64,000 nt of DNA from Lachnoclostridium sp. UBA5725 (GTDB lineage Bacteria; Bacillota; Clostridia; Lachnospirales; Lachnospiraceae), in contig DIGJ01000002.1 in assembly GCA_002419585.1 (NCBI GenBank), positions 371,858 to 435,857 of the forward strand. The letters are read 5' to 3'. Below, in pieces: positions 9,455 through 16,713 of the stretch. Position 1 is the first letter of the stretch, and every line of letters starts with the position of its first letter. A model generated the notes under the pieces. The model was not told where the DNA came from. It saw only the letters and a program-made list of their open reading frames with translations, and did no database searches. The position numbers were made by a program, and so were the translations under genes.

Positions 9455-10582
9455 ATGGAAGATAACAGTGTTTCAAAATTTAGTGAGAGACTAAAAGATT
9501 TGTTGGAGTATGCAAAGAAAAAGAAAAATGTGCTTGAGGTTGAGGAGGTCAATGATTTTTTCTCAGATATCGAACTAGATGCGGAAAAGATAGAAAAGAT
9601 TTATCTGTTTTTGGATAAAAAAGGGGTTGATGTCCTTCGTCTTACCGATGACATTTCGGATGAGGACATTATTTTAGAAGTTGAAGCGGAAGATGATGAA
9701 AAAGAAGATTTAGAAGAACTGGAAAACATTGATTTATCTGTGCCAGATGGAATCAGCATTGAGGATCCAGTTCGTATGTACTTAAAAGAGATTGGAAAAG
9801 TACCGCTATTAACTGCAGATGAAGAAATTGATCTCGCAAGACGAATGGAAGAAGGAGATGTGGAAGCAAAAAAACGTTTGGCAGAAGCGAATCTACGATT
9901 AGTAGTTAGTATTGCAAAACGTTATGTTGGTCGTGGTATGTTATTCCTTGATTTGATTCAGGAAGGTAATTTGGGATTAATCAAAGCAGTTGAGAAGTTT
10001 GATTATACAAAGGGCTACAAATTTAGTACGTACGCAACCTGGTGGATTCGTCAGGCAATTACCAGAGCAATTGCGGATCAGGCAAGAACGATTCGTATTC
10101 CGGTGCATATGGTAGAGACCATCAATAAATTAATACGTGTCCAAAGACAATTATTACAAGAGTTAGGCCGTGAACCAGCCTTAGAAGAAGTGGCAGCCGA
10201 AATGAATATGCCGCTTGAGAGGGTTCGTGAGATTCAAAAGATTTCACAAGAACCAGTATCTTTAGAAACACCAATCGGTGAAGAAGAAGATAGCCATTTG
10301 GGCGATTTTATTCAAGATGATAATGTTCCAGTTCCTGCGGATGCAGCAGCATTTACGCTACTAAAGGAACAGCTGGTGGAAGTGCTTGGAACACTAACCG
10401 AAAGAGAACAAAAGGTACTACGTCTTAGATTTGGATTAGACGATGGTCGTGCTCGTACATTAGAGGAAGTAGGAAAGGAATTTAATGTAACACGGGAACG
10501 TATTCGACAAATAGAGGCCAAAGCACTTCGAAAATTAAGACATCCAAGCAGAAGTCGTAAGCTGAAGGATTACTTGGAATAA
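9455..10582 (+). CDS. rpoD: Primary RNA polymerase sigma factor (sigma-A)
   Basis: The 375-residue product has region 1.2 (EDPVRMYLKEIG), region 2 (DLIQEGNLGLIKAVEKF, FSTYATWWIRQAI), region 3 and region 4 ending in VTRERIRQIEAKALRKLRHP, all near-identical to sigma-A. An acidic region of about 60 residues precedes region 1.2, as in Gram-positive sigma-A. An upstream in-frame ATG at 9422 would add 11 residues and overlap dnaG. The ATG at 9455 is preferred because GGAGG lies 7 nt before it and the family N-terminus starts there. It follows dnaG with a short gap and is followed by a 9-bp hairpin before trmK. Confidence 0.97.
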   Translation: MEDNSVSKFSERLKDLLEYAKKKKNVLEVEEVNDFFSDIELDAEKIEKIYLFLDKKGVDVLRLTDDISDEDIILEVEAEDDEKEDLEELENIDLSVPDGISIEDPVRMYLKEIGKVPLLTADEEIDLARRMEEGDVEAKKRLAEANLRLVVSIAKRYVGRGMLFLDLIQEGNLGLIKAVEKFDYTKGYKFSTYATWWIRQAITRAIADQARTIRIPVHMVETINKLIRVQRQLLQELGREPALEEVAAEMNMPLERVREIQKISQEPVSLETPIGEEEDSHLGDFIQDDNVPVPADAAAFTLLKEQLVEVLGTLTEREQKVLRLRFGLDDGRARTLEEVGKEFNVTRERIRQIEAKALRKLRHPSRSRKLKDYLE

Positions 10583-10585
10583 GAA

Positions 10586-10610
10586 GATGATACGCGGTAA
10601 TCGTATCATC
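10586..10610 (+). other. Intercistronic hairpin between rpoD and trmK
   Basis: GATGATACG (10586-10594) and CGTATCATC (10602-10610) form a perfect 9-bp stem with a 7-nt loop, 3 nt after the rpoD stop. No T-run follows, so it is not an ordinary intrinsic terminator. It may be a processing or stability element. Confidence 0.6.
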
Positions 10611-10643
10611 ATACATAATGAAAATAGGTACAGGAGACAAAAA

Positions 10644-11336
10644 ATGGTACAATTATCAAAACGGCTTCTTATGGTTGCCAACATGGTTACAAAAGGAAAC
10701 CGTGTCGCTGACATAGGATGTGATCATGCATATACATCGATATACTTGGTGGAGAAAAAAATTTCAAATCACATTATTGCAATGGACATTAATAAAGGAC
10801 CACTTGAGCGAGCAAAAGAACATGTAAAGCTTTATGGCTGTGAAGAACAGATTGATATCCGATTATCGGATGGCGCAAAAGAATTAGGGATGGAGGAAGC
10901 AGATACCATACTGATTAGTGGAATGGGCGGACTTTTGACGATTCATATTCTTGAAAATAGCAAAGAAGTTGTGCAAAGAGTAAACGAACTGATTTTACAA
11001 CCACAGTCGGAAATTGCACAAGTAAGAAGATATCTGCATTCGATTGGTTTTTCTATTATAGATGAGGATATGCTGATTGAAGATGGGAAGTATTATACTG
11101 CGTTGCATGCAATAAAAGGGAAAGACAACTATGAAGATGAGATCGATTACTCTTATGGAAGAATCCTGTTGCAAAAGAAAAATATAACCTTATATGAATT
11201 TCTAAACAATGGTATCAACAAATATGCAGAAATTATCGCAAAATTAAACTCACAGGAATATGATAGAAATAAGCAACGTTTAAGTGAGCTCAAATCAGAA
11301 AAAGAAATAATGGAAAAGGCACTTAAACATTTTTGA
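10644..11336 (+). CDS. trmK: tRNA (adenine-22-N1)-methyltransferase
   Basis: The 230-residue Rossmann-fold methyltransferase carries the SAM-binding VADIGCDHAY and the ILISGMGG catalytic-region motif of the TrmK family, which methylates N1 of A22 in the tRNA D-arm. A longer reading from 10587 would run through the rpoD-trmK hairpin. The ATG at 10644 is chosen because GGAGA lies just upstream and homologues start at this point. The position directly after rpoD is the conserved one in Firmicutes. The C-terminal 60 residues form a helical, Lys-rich tail. It is followed after 16 nt by the nucleoside kinase gene. Confidence 0.9.
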   Translation: MVQLSKRLLMVANMVTKGNRVADIGCDHAYTSIYLVEKKISNHIIAMDINKGPLERAKEHVKLYGCEEQIDIRLSDGAKELGMEEADTILISGMGGLLTIHILENSKEVVQRVNELILQPQSEIAQVRRYLHSIGFSIIDEDMLIEDGKYYTALHAIKGKDNYEDEIDYSYGRILLQKKNITLYEFLNNGINKYAEIIAKLNSQEYDRNKQRLSELKSEKEIMEKALKHF

Positions 11337-11352
11337 CTAGGAGGATACATAC

Positions 11353-13014
11353 ATGGATAAAGTTACTTTTATCATAGACGGAGTAGAGAATAAATATGAT
11401 TATGGAACCACATTTTTAAAAATAAGTAAGGAATACCAGAAAAATTATGAAGATGATATTATTCTCGTAAAGCTTAATGGAAATTTGCGTGAACTAAATG
11501 CAAAGATTACCAAAAGTGGTACCTTGGAATTTGTGACTACCCAGGATGTGAATGGGCTAAAGACCTATACACGTGGCATCATTATGGTTCTCATGAAAGC
11601 TTTTTATAAAGTGATTGGCCAGGATAAAATCAATAAGATTTCGATTGAACACTCAATGGGACCAGGTTATTATGGCGAGATTGATATGGATGGGGATCTT
11701 ACACCAAAACTCCTGCAAAAAGTGGAAGATCAAATGCTAGAAGTTGTAAATAAAAATCTGCCATTTGAAAAGTATTCCATAAGTACGAGAGATGCGATTG
11801 AAAAATTTCATAACTACAAAATGTATGCAAAAGAGCAGTTATTCCGCTATCGTCGTGTGTCAAAAACGAATATTTATCGTCTTGGCGATTTTGAAGATTA
11901 CTTTTTTGGATATATGCCACCAAGCACAGGTATGTTAAAATATTTCAAATTAATTCGCTATGAAAAAGGTTTTATACTACAGCTTCCGTCCATTGATGAT
12001 ACCAAGAGTGTTCCAGAATTTATACCAAGAGAAAAGCTTTTTGCAAAGCTACGCGAAGTAAGCAACTGGGGAAGAGATATGCAGATTACTACCGTAGGTG
12101 AATTAAACAATATGATTGCAAAAGGTGAGATGAGCGATTTGATTTTAGTGCAGGAAGCATTTCAGGAAAAGAACATTGGTGAGATAGCAGGGCAAATCGC
12201 ATCGCTTAAAAATCGTAAGTTTGTAATGATTGCAGGACCTTCTTCTTCCGGTAAGACCACTTTCTCTCACCGCCTTTCAATTCAGCTACGTACCTTTGGA
12301 TTAAAGCCTCATCCAATTGCAGTAGATGATTATTTCGTGAATCGGGAAGACACGCCGCATAATGAAGATGGATCGTTCAATTTTGAATGCTTAGAAGCAA
12401 TTGATGTGGAGCAGTTCAACAAGGATATGAAAGCTTTGTTGGAGGGGCAAAGGGTGGAACTTCCAAGCTTCAATTTTAAAACAGGACATAGAGAATACAA
12501 AGGTAATTTTAAACAATTAGGACCCGATGATATTTTAGTAATCGAAGGAATCCATGGATTAAATGATAAACTTTCTTATGCACTTCCAGCAGAGAGCAAA
12601 TTTAAAATATACATCAGTGCATTGACTACGTTAAACATTGATGAACACAATCAGATATCTACTTCGGATGGAAGACTCATAAGGAGAATGGTTCGGGATG
12701 CAAGAACCAGAGGAGCAACTGCCAGTCGGACAATTGAAATGTGGAAATCCGTTCGAAGTGGAGAAGAAAAGTATATTTTCCCATTTCAGGAAAGTGCAGA
12801 TGTTATGTTCAATTCTGCGATGATCTATGAACTCGCAGTGTTAAAACAGTTTGCAGAACCGATTTTATTTAGTATTGAAACAAGTGATCCGGCCTATATT
12901 GAGGCGAAACGATTGCTCAAATTCTTAGACTATTTTGTTGGAGTAAGCAGTGAAGAAATACCAAAGAATTCTATATTAAGAGAATTTGTGGGTAATAGTT
13001 ATTTTAATGTTTAA
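11353..13014 (+). CDS. Nucleoside (uridine-type) kinase with ThrRS-like N-terminus
   Basis: The 553-residue protein combines a TGS-like segment and a region resembling the second editing-type domain of threonyl-tRNA synthetase (about 1-200) with a C-terminal P-loop kinase. Walker A is GPSSSGKTTF near residue 296, followed by DDYF and IEGIHGLN motifs of the uridine kinase/phosphoribulokinase family. Editing-domain metal ligands are not evident, so the N-terminus is probably a binding or regulatory module. This fusion is widespread in clostridia, usually labelled nucleoside kinase; its substrate has not been fixed by anything visible here. It follows trmK in the same run, and its stop is 25 bp from structured repeat copy 1. 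Confidence 0.85.
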   Translation: MDKVTFIIDGVENKYDYGTTFLKISKEYQKNYEDDIILVKLNGNLRELNAKITKSGTLEFVTTQDVNGLKTYTRGIIMVLMKAFYKVIGQDKINKISIEHSMGPGYYGEIDMDGDLTPKLLQKVEDQMLEVVNKNLPFEKYSISTRDAIEKFHNYKMYAKEQLFRYRRVSKTNIYRLGDFEDYFFGYMPPSTGMLKYFKLIRYEKGFILQLPSIDDTKSVPEFIPREKLFAKLREVSNWGRDMQITTVGELNNMIAKGEMSDLILVQEAFQEKNIGEIAGQIASLKNRKFVMIAGPSSSGKTTFSHRLSIQLRTFGLKPHPIAVDDYFVNREDTPHNEDGSFNFECLEAIDVEQFNKDMKALLEGQRVELPSFNFKTGHREYKGNFKQLGPDDILVIEGIHGLNDKLSYALPAESKFKIYISALTTLNIDEHNQISTSDGRLIRRMVRDARTRGATASRTIEMWKSVRSGEEKYIFPFQESADVMFNSAMIYELAVLKQFAEPILFSIETSDPAYIEAKRLLKFLDYFVGVSSEEIPKNSILREFVGNSYFNV

Positions 13015-13039
13015 TGATAAAAAAAGGGGATGTCCTACT

Positions 13040-13489
13040 AAATTCTGGTTAAATGGCGCAGGACGGACGCGAGTTTTTGTTGGGAAGTGACGCCAGGAAA
13101 GGCTGAGCAATTACAGTTTTTGCCCAATTTACACGACGCCCATGCTAGGATTTTATATCAATCGTATGAGCATTCCACGTAACCTCAAAACATCGAGGAA
13201 TTGACTCTTAGGGGAGCCAATTCCTCGATTGAGTTTACGTTCCATATAAGGCTGCAAAAAAACAGTAGTTTTTCAGCAGCCTTATTACGAGGTAGAAACT
13301 CTAGTACGAATGAGCTCCCATAAGAGCTCATTCGTACTTGCTTAGAGGTTCTGCCGAGTGTTTAATGCGGCTGATTTTAAGGGCTGCCCCTGCGCTCCAT
13401 TCGAATTTCGAAAAACCTAAACCCACCGCACCTTTTGCGTGATTTTCCAAAATTCCCCGCGTCTGTCTTTCGTAGTTAAACCAGAATTT
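13040..13489 (+). repeat. Structured interspersed repeat, copy 1
   Basis: This 450-bp non-coding element is bounded by perfect 11-bp terminal inverted repeats, AAATTCTGGTT and AACCAGAATTT. Inside each end is a shared GCAGGACGGACGCG-like subterminal block, clearer at the left. The interior holds three strong hairpins: a 12-bp perfect stem around 13193-13226, TAAGGCTGC/GCAGCCTTA around 13247-13285, and the large GAGCTC hairpin at 13291-13355. The last 145 bp match the reverse complement of the left end of copy 2 at 45283. The first 70 bp match the reverse complement of the right end of copy 2. No ORF with a ribosome site is present. No target duplication was seen. Confidence 0.75.
13291..13355 (+). 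ncRNA. Conserved GAGCTC stem-loop of repeat copy 1
   Basis: AGTACGAATGAGCTC (13303-13317) and its exact complement (13324-13338) form a 15-bp stem with the loop CCATAA. It extends after a small bulge into a second stem, 13291-13303 with 13343-13355 (12 of 13 paired). The same fold occurs in copy 2 with changed but still paired bases. Whether it is transcribed is unknown. Confidence 0.5.
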
Positions 13490-13511
13490 GGTGTGACAAC
13501 CTCTGCTTTTT

Positions 13512-14381
13512 TTACTTACCATAAAAGATTTGTGCTATTGGCGAATCAGGAGAAAGAATTAAGGTCTTGTTTTCACCTGACATGGATGTTTTGACAGCAT
13601 CTAAACTGCGAACAAAGGAGTAAAAATCAGTTTTACTTTGGTCGGAGTAGGCATTTGCTAGTATTTTCATATACTCTGCTTCTCCTTGAGCAACCATAAT
13701 GGCAGCATTTTTTTGCGCTTCGGAAATCATGACGGTTACTTCTTTATCCGTTGAATTTTTTATTACTTGTGCTTCCGAATCTCCTTGTGCTTTATAGGTT
13801 GCAGCTATGTTATCACGTTCCGAAATCATACGTTCATAGACGGCAGCTTTGTTATCACTTGGAAGGTCTAGTTGTTTGGTCTCAAATGTCAATAATTCGA
13901 TGCCGTATTGGGAAATGCTATTTTTTATGTTTTCAGATACGGCACTAGAGAGCACTCCATCCCGACTCGAGATTACTTCTTCTTGATCCATACTGCTGAT
14001 TACATTTTTGGTTGCATTGTAAACCATGGTATCGATACGACTTTCAGCATTGGATACAGAAGAGTTTAAAGATTGTGCAAATTTTAATGGATCTGAGATT
14101 TTCCATAAGACGTAACTATCTGTAATCATAGTCTTCTTATCTTTGGTAATGACATCCGATGGAGCCAAATCATAGATTAAAGTCTGATTTGGAAGCTTAT
14201 CAACACTTTGAATGAAAGGTATCTTTAAACTAATTCCAGCTTCTGTAATAACATGATCAATTTTTCCGAATTGTCGAATCAGGCTGTATTCATTCTCTGC
14301 AGTAATCACCGTTGTAGAAAAACCAGCAAAGAGTAGTATCACAAGAATGAGTATCAATGGGATTTTTTTACTTACTTTCAT
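13512..14381 (-). CDS. hflC: HflC-like SPFH/band-7 membrane protein
   Basis: The 289-residue protein has one N-terminal membrane anchor (about 7-27), an SPFH/prohibitin domain, and a C-terminal Ala/Glu-rich helical segment containing the AQGEAEYM-type HflC signature. With HflK it would form a large cage-like membrane assembly; in other bacteria this holds and regulates the FtsH protease. The start codon overlaps the hflK stop by one base (TAATG), which suggests translational coupling. The stop codon abuts the terminator T-run at the edge of repeat copy 1. No ftsH gene is nearby. Confidence 0.9.
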   Translation of the reverse strand: MKVSKKIPLILILVILLFAGFSTTVITAENEYSLIRQFGKIDHVITEAGISLKIPFIQSVDKLPNQTLIYDLAPSDVITKDKKTMITDSYVLWKISDPLKFAQSLNSSVSNAESRIDTMVYNATKNVISSMDQEEVISSRDGVLSSAVSENIKNSISQYGIELLTFETKQLDLPSDNKAAVYERMISERDNIAATYKAQGDSEAQVIKNSTDKEVTVMISEAQKNAAIMVAQGEAEYMKILANAYSDQSKTDFYSFVRSLDAVKTSMSGENKTLILSPDSPIAQIFYGK

Positions 14382-15394
14382 TAGTTGTCCTCCTTTGCAT
14401 CAGTATTGGATGATTGTGTTTCAAAATTGGCGAAGGAATCTAGTGGTAGAAATTCCTGAACATTTCCATTGTCACTTTCAATGATTACTTTTAAGTCAGG
14501 TAGAATATCCTCCATTGCTTCATAAAACATTCTTTTTTTTGTTATAGTCGGATTCTTTTTATATTCTTTATACATAGAGTTAAAACGAGATACTTGTGCG
14601 GTTGCTTCATTGATGCGTTCTGTCTTTTGCGCTTCTGCAGCTTTGATAATTCCATCTGCTTTTGCTTCGGCAGCTGGAATTTTTTCACTCTTATATTTGT
14701 TTGCATTGTTAAGAGCAGTTTCTTTCCCCTGTTTTGCAGTTTCAACTGCTTTAAAAGCTTCCATTACTTGCATTGTTGGTGGCTCAGAATCCTGAATGGT
14801 AATATTTACAAGCTGAATACCAATATCTTGAGCTTCCAGTTTCTTTAAAATCATTTCCTTAATGGTGGCTTGTATCTCGTTTTTACCTGTGGTCAGAACA
14901 CTGTCAACGGTATAGCTTCCGATAACAGTTCGTATGCAGCTCTGCGATAGATTTTTTAAAATAAGTACCGGTTCCTCGGAGGCATAAAGTGCCTTTACCG
15001 GATCGGAGAAACGATATTCTACAAAAAAATCAACATTGACGAAATTATAATCAGAAGTAATCATAAGAGATTCATTCTCAACAGCTTCTCCGGATTCTTT
15101 GATATAACCAATTGGAAATCCCTGAATGGTAGTATTTACTTTTTTGACGGATTGGACGATTGGAATCTTAAAGTGTAGACCAGGACTGGTAACCGCTTTT
15201 GCTTTTCCAAAGGTGATTAAAACAGCCTGTTCTTGCTCTTTTATTTGATAGGTTGAGCCGAAAATCACAGTGAGGCAAACAATGGCTGAAATAATTCCCA
15301 AAGTCATCTTTTTAATAAAGTTTTTGTTTGGCATAGTTCTTACATTGTCACTTGAATCCTCTGTGTTATGTGGGGCATTACTTTTAAAAATCAT
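14381..15394 (-). CDS. hflK: HflK-like SPFH/band-7 membrane protein
   Basis: The 337-residue protein has a short hydrophilic N-terminus, a single span at about 30-50 and an SPFH domain (QEQAVLITFGKA, then GLHFKIP). A long helical region follows (about 200-300, rich in Ala, Glu and Lys), typical of HflK. It is the partner of HflC encoded immediately downstream. The Gly/Pro-rich N-terminal extension of proteobacterial HflK is missing; a short charged stretch takes its place. The ATG follows AAGGAGG. A 17-bp-spaced promoter lies about 30 bp upstream, back to back with the exonuclease III promoter. Confidence 0.9.
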   Translation of the reverse strand: MIFKSNAPHNTEDSSDNVRTMPNKNFIKKMTLGIISAIVCLTVIFGSTYQIKEQEQAVLITFGKAKAVTSPGLHFKIPIVQSVKKVNTTIQGFPIGYIKESGEAVENESLMITSDYNFVNVDFFVEYRFSDPVKALYASEEPVLILKNLSQSCIRTVIGSYTVDSVLTTGKNEIQATIKEMILKKLEAQDIGIQLVNITIQDSEPPTMQVMEAFKAVETAKQGKETALNNANKYKSEKIPAAEAKADGIIKAAEAQKTERINEATAQVSRFNSMYKEYKKNPTITKKRMFYEAMEDILPDLKVIIESDNGNVQEFLPLDSFANFETQSSNTDAKEDN

Positions 15395-15421
15395 ATGTTT
15401 CCTCCTTACATGCTTTCCTAT

Positions 15422-15450
15422 AGTATATAGGATATGGAAATAATCTTCAA
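15422..15450 (-). promoter_or_regulatory. Promoter of hflKC
   Basis: On the minus strand TTGAAG (15450-15445) is followed after 17 bp by TATACT (15427-15422), giving a short leader before the hflK ribosome site. Confidence 0.6.
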
Positions 15451-15477
15451 TTTAATTCACGAAATAATTAGCCTAAG

Positions 15478-15506
15478 TTGTCAGGTTTCATTCAATGTGC
15501 TAGAAT
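15478..15506 (+). promoter_or_regulatory. Promoter of the exonuclease III gene
   Basis: TTGTCA (15478-15483) and TAGAAT (15501-15506) are spaced 17 bp, with TGC before the -10 (extended -10). The TTG of the -35 box opens a longer reading frame that is not the real start. Confidence 0.6.
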
Positions 15507-15540
15507 AGCGATAGGAAACGATTTAAGAAGGAGACAAAGG

Positions 15541-16296
15541 ATGAAACTTATATCATGGAATGTCAATGGAATCCGTGCATGCATGCAAAAAGGATTTTTG
15601 GACTTTTTTAAAGAAGTAGATGCCGATTTGTTTTGTTTGCAGGAAACGAAGGTACAGGCAGGTCAGATCGACTTGGATTTACCAGGTTATTATCAATATT
15701 GGAACTACGCTGAAAAAAAAGGATATTCTGGTACCGCTATTTTCACAAAACGTGAACCATTGAGTGCTTTTTATGGAATTGGCATGGATGAACATGACAA
15801 AGAAGGAAGAGTGATAACGTTGGAGTTTGATTCTTTTTATATGGTTACAGTCTATACTCCAAACTCAAAAAGTGAACTAGAGCGCCTTCCTTACCGAATG
15901 GAATGGGAAGTTGCCTTCCGACAGTATTTAAAGAAATTAGAAGAGTCCAAACCTGTTATTTTTTGTGGGGATTTAAACGTAGCGCATAAAGAAATCGACT
16001 TGAAAAATCCGAAAGCAAACCGTAAAAACGCGGGATTCACAGATGAGGAACGTGGCAAATTTGATGAAATGTTAGAAGCAGGATTTATCGATACGTACCG
16101 TTATTTTTATCCAGAACAAACGGATATCTATTCTTGGTGGTCCTACCGGTTTCGTGCGAGAGAAAAGAATGCTGGATGGAGAATTGATTACTTTTGTACT
16201 TCCGCTTGTTTGAATGATAAATTAATGGATGCAAAGATTCATAATGAAGTTTTGGGATCGGACCACTGTCCGGTGGAACTTATTATCAATATATAG
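15541..16296 (+). CDS. xth: Exodeoxyribonuclease III / AP endonuclease
   Basis: The 251-residue enzyme belongs to the ExoIII branch of the endonuclease/exonuclease/phosphatase family. It shows SWNVNGIRA, the metal-ligand LQETKVQ, CGDLNVAH, the TYRYFYPEQ block and the terminal GSDHCPVEL with the catalytic Asp-His. It nicks DNA at abasic sites and removes 3' blocking groups in base excision repair. A longer frame opens at 15478, but that codon sits in the -35 element. The ATG at 15541 is preceded by AAGGAGACAAAGG and matches the family N-terminus. It is monocistronic, divergent from hflKC. Confidence 0.95.
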   Translation: MKLISWNVNGIRACMQKGFLDFFKEVDADLFCLQETKVQAGQIDLDLPGYYQYWNYAEKKGYSGTAIFTKREPLSAFYGIGMDEHDKEGRVITLEFDSFYMVTVYTPNSKSELERLPYRMEWEVAFRQYLKKLEESKPVIFCGDLNVAHKEIDLKNPKANRKNAGFTDEERGKFDEMLEAGFIDTYRYFYPEQTDIYSWWSYRFRAREKNAGWRIDYFCTSACLNDKLMDAKIHNEVLGSDHCPVELIINI

Positions 16297-16351
16297 GCGG
16301 AAATATATAAATATGTACGTAAGAAAATATATAAATTAATAGGGCAATCAC

Positions 16352-16380
16352 TTGACAAGAAAGGCACTCTGTAATAAAAT
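16352..16380 (+). promoter_or_regulatory. Promoter of the leuS T-box transcript
   Basis: TTGACA (16352-16357) and TAAAAT (16375-16380) are separated by 17 bp, about 60 nt upstream of the first T-box leader stem. Confidence 0.65.
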
Positions 16381-16384
16381 GAAG

Positions 16385-16655
16385 TGCAGAAAATAAAGAA
16401 AAGCATGGAAAAGGAATAGTAAGAATTTTAACGTTTTCAGAGAGTTGTCGTTTGGTGGAAGACAATAGCCGATGAATTCCGAACTCGCCTTGGAGCTCCT
16501 TAGATGAAAGTAATTAGTAGTTTAAGGCGGGATTTCCCGTTATAGAAGAAATGAGTGCATGTAGAATGATTACATGAAATAGAGTGGTACCACGGACTTA
16601 CTTCCTCTCCGTCTCTATGAGCATTAGCTTGTAGAACGGGGAGGTTCTTTATTTA
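16385..16655 (+). promoter_or_regulatory. T-box riboswitch controlling leuS
   Basis: The leader has the T-box sequence GAGTGGTACCACGG (16582-16595) that pairs with the uncharged tRNA acceptor end. It is followed by a terminator stem CCTCTCCGT (16604-16612) with ACGGGGAGG (16636-16644) and a T-rich tail. Upstream is a Stem I-like region starting near 16438 with the AGAGAG element. Within it GAACTCGCC near 16480-16488 offers CTC, a leucine codon, as the likely specifier. The T-box part overlaps the terminator's 5' arm as expected for a switch: uncharged tRNA-Leu should allow read-through into leuS. The T-box call is firm; the specifier assignment is by eye. Confidence 0.9.
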
Positions 16656-16713
16656 TTTTGTTATTTTTCATTCGTAGATGAGTGAACCAATTCAATTTTA
16701 GGAGGAAACAAAA

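Larger units (their letters stand above)
13025..13504. terminator. Terminator stem apparently split by the repeat
   Basis: The 15 nt at 13025-13039 and the 15 nt at 13490-13504 can pair at 13 of 15 positions. A-run sequence lies to the left (13018-13025) and a T-run to the right (13507-13513). This is the layout of a bidirectional terminator, like those at 21063-21108 and 25473-25527, but its arms are separated by exactly the 450-bp repeat. Confidence 0.4.

Noticed and set aside
13040..13489. Insertion sequence remnant with transposase
   Set aside because: No frame in the repeat encodes a transposase-like sequence, even in fragments, so it is listed as a non-autonomous or RNA element.
13328..13522. 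64-codon minus-strand frame over repeat copy 1
   Set aside because: It runs through the hairpins and terminal repeat, lacks a ribosome site, and overlaps the hflC end; the region is better explained as a non-coding repeat.
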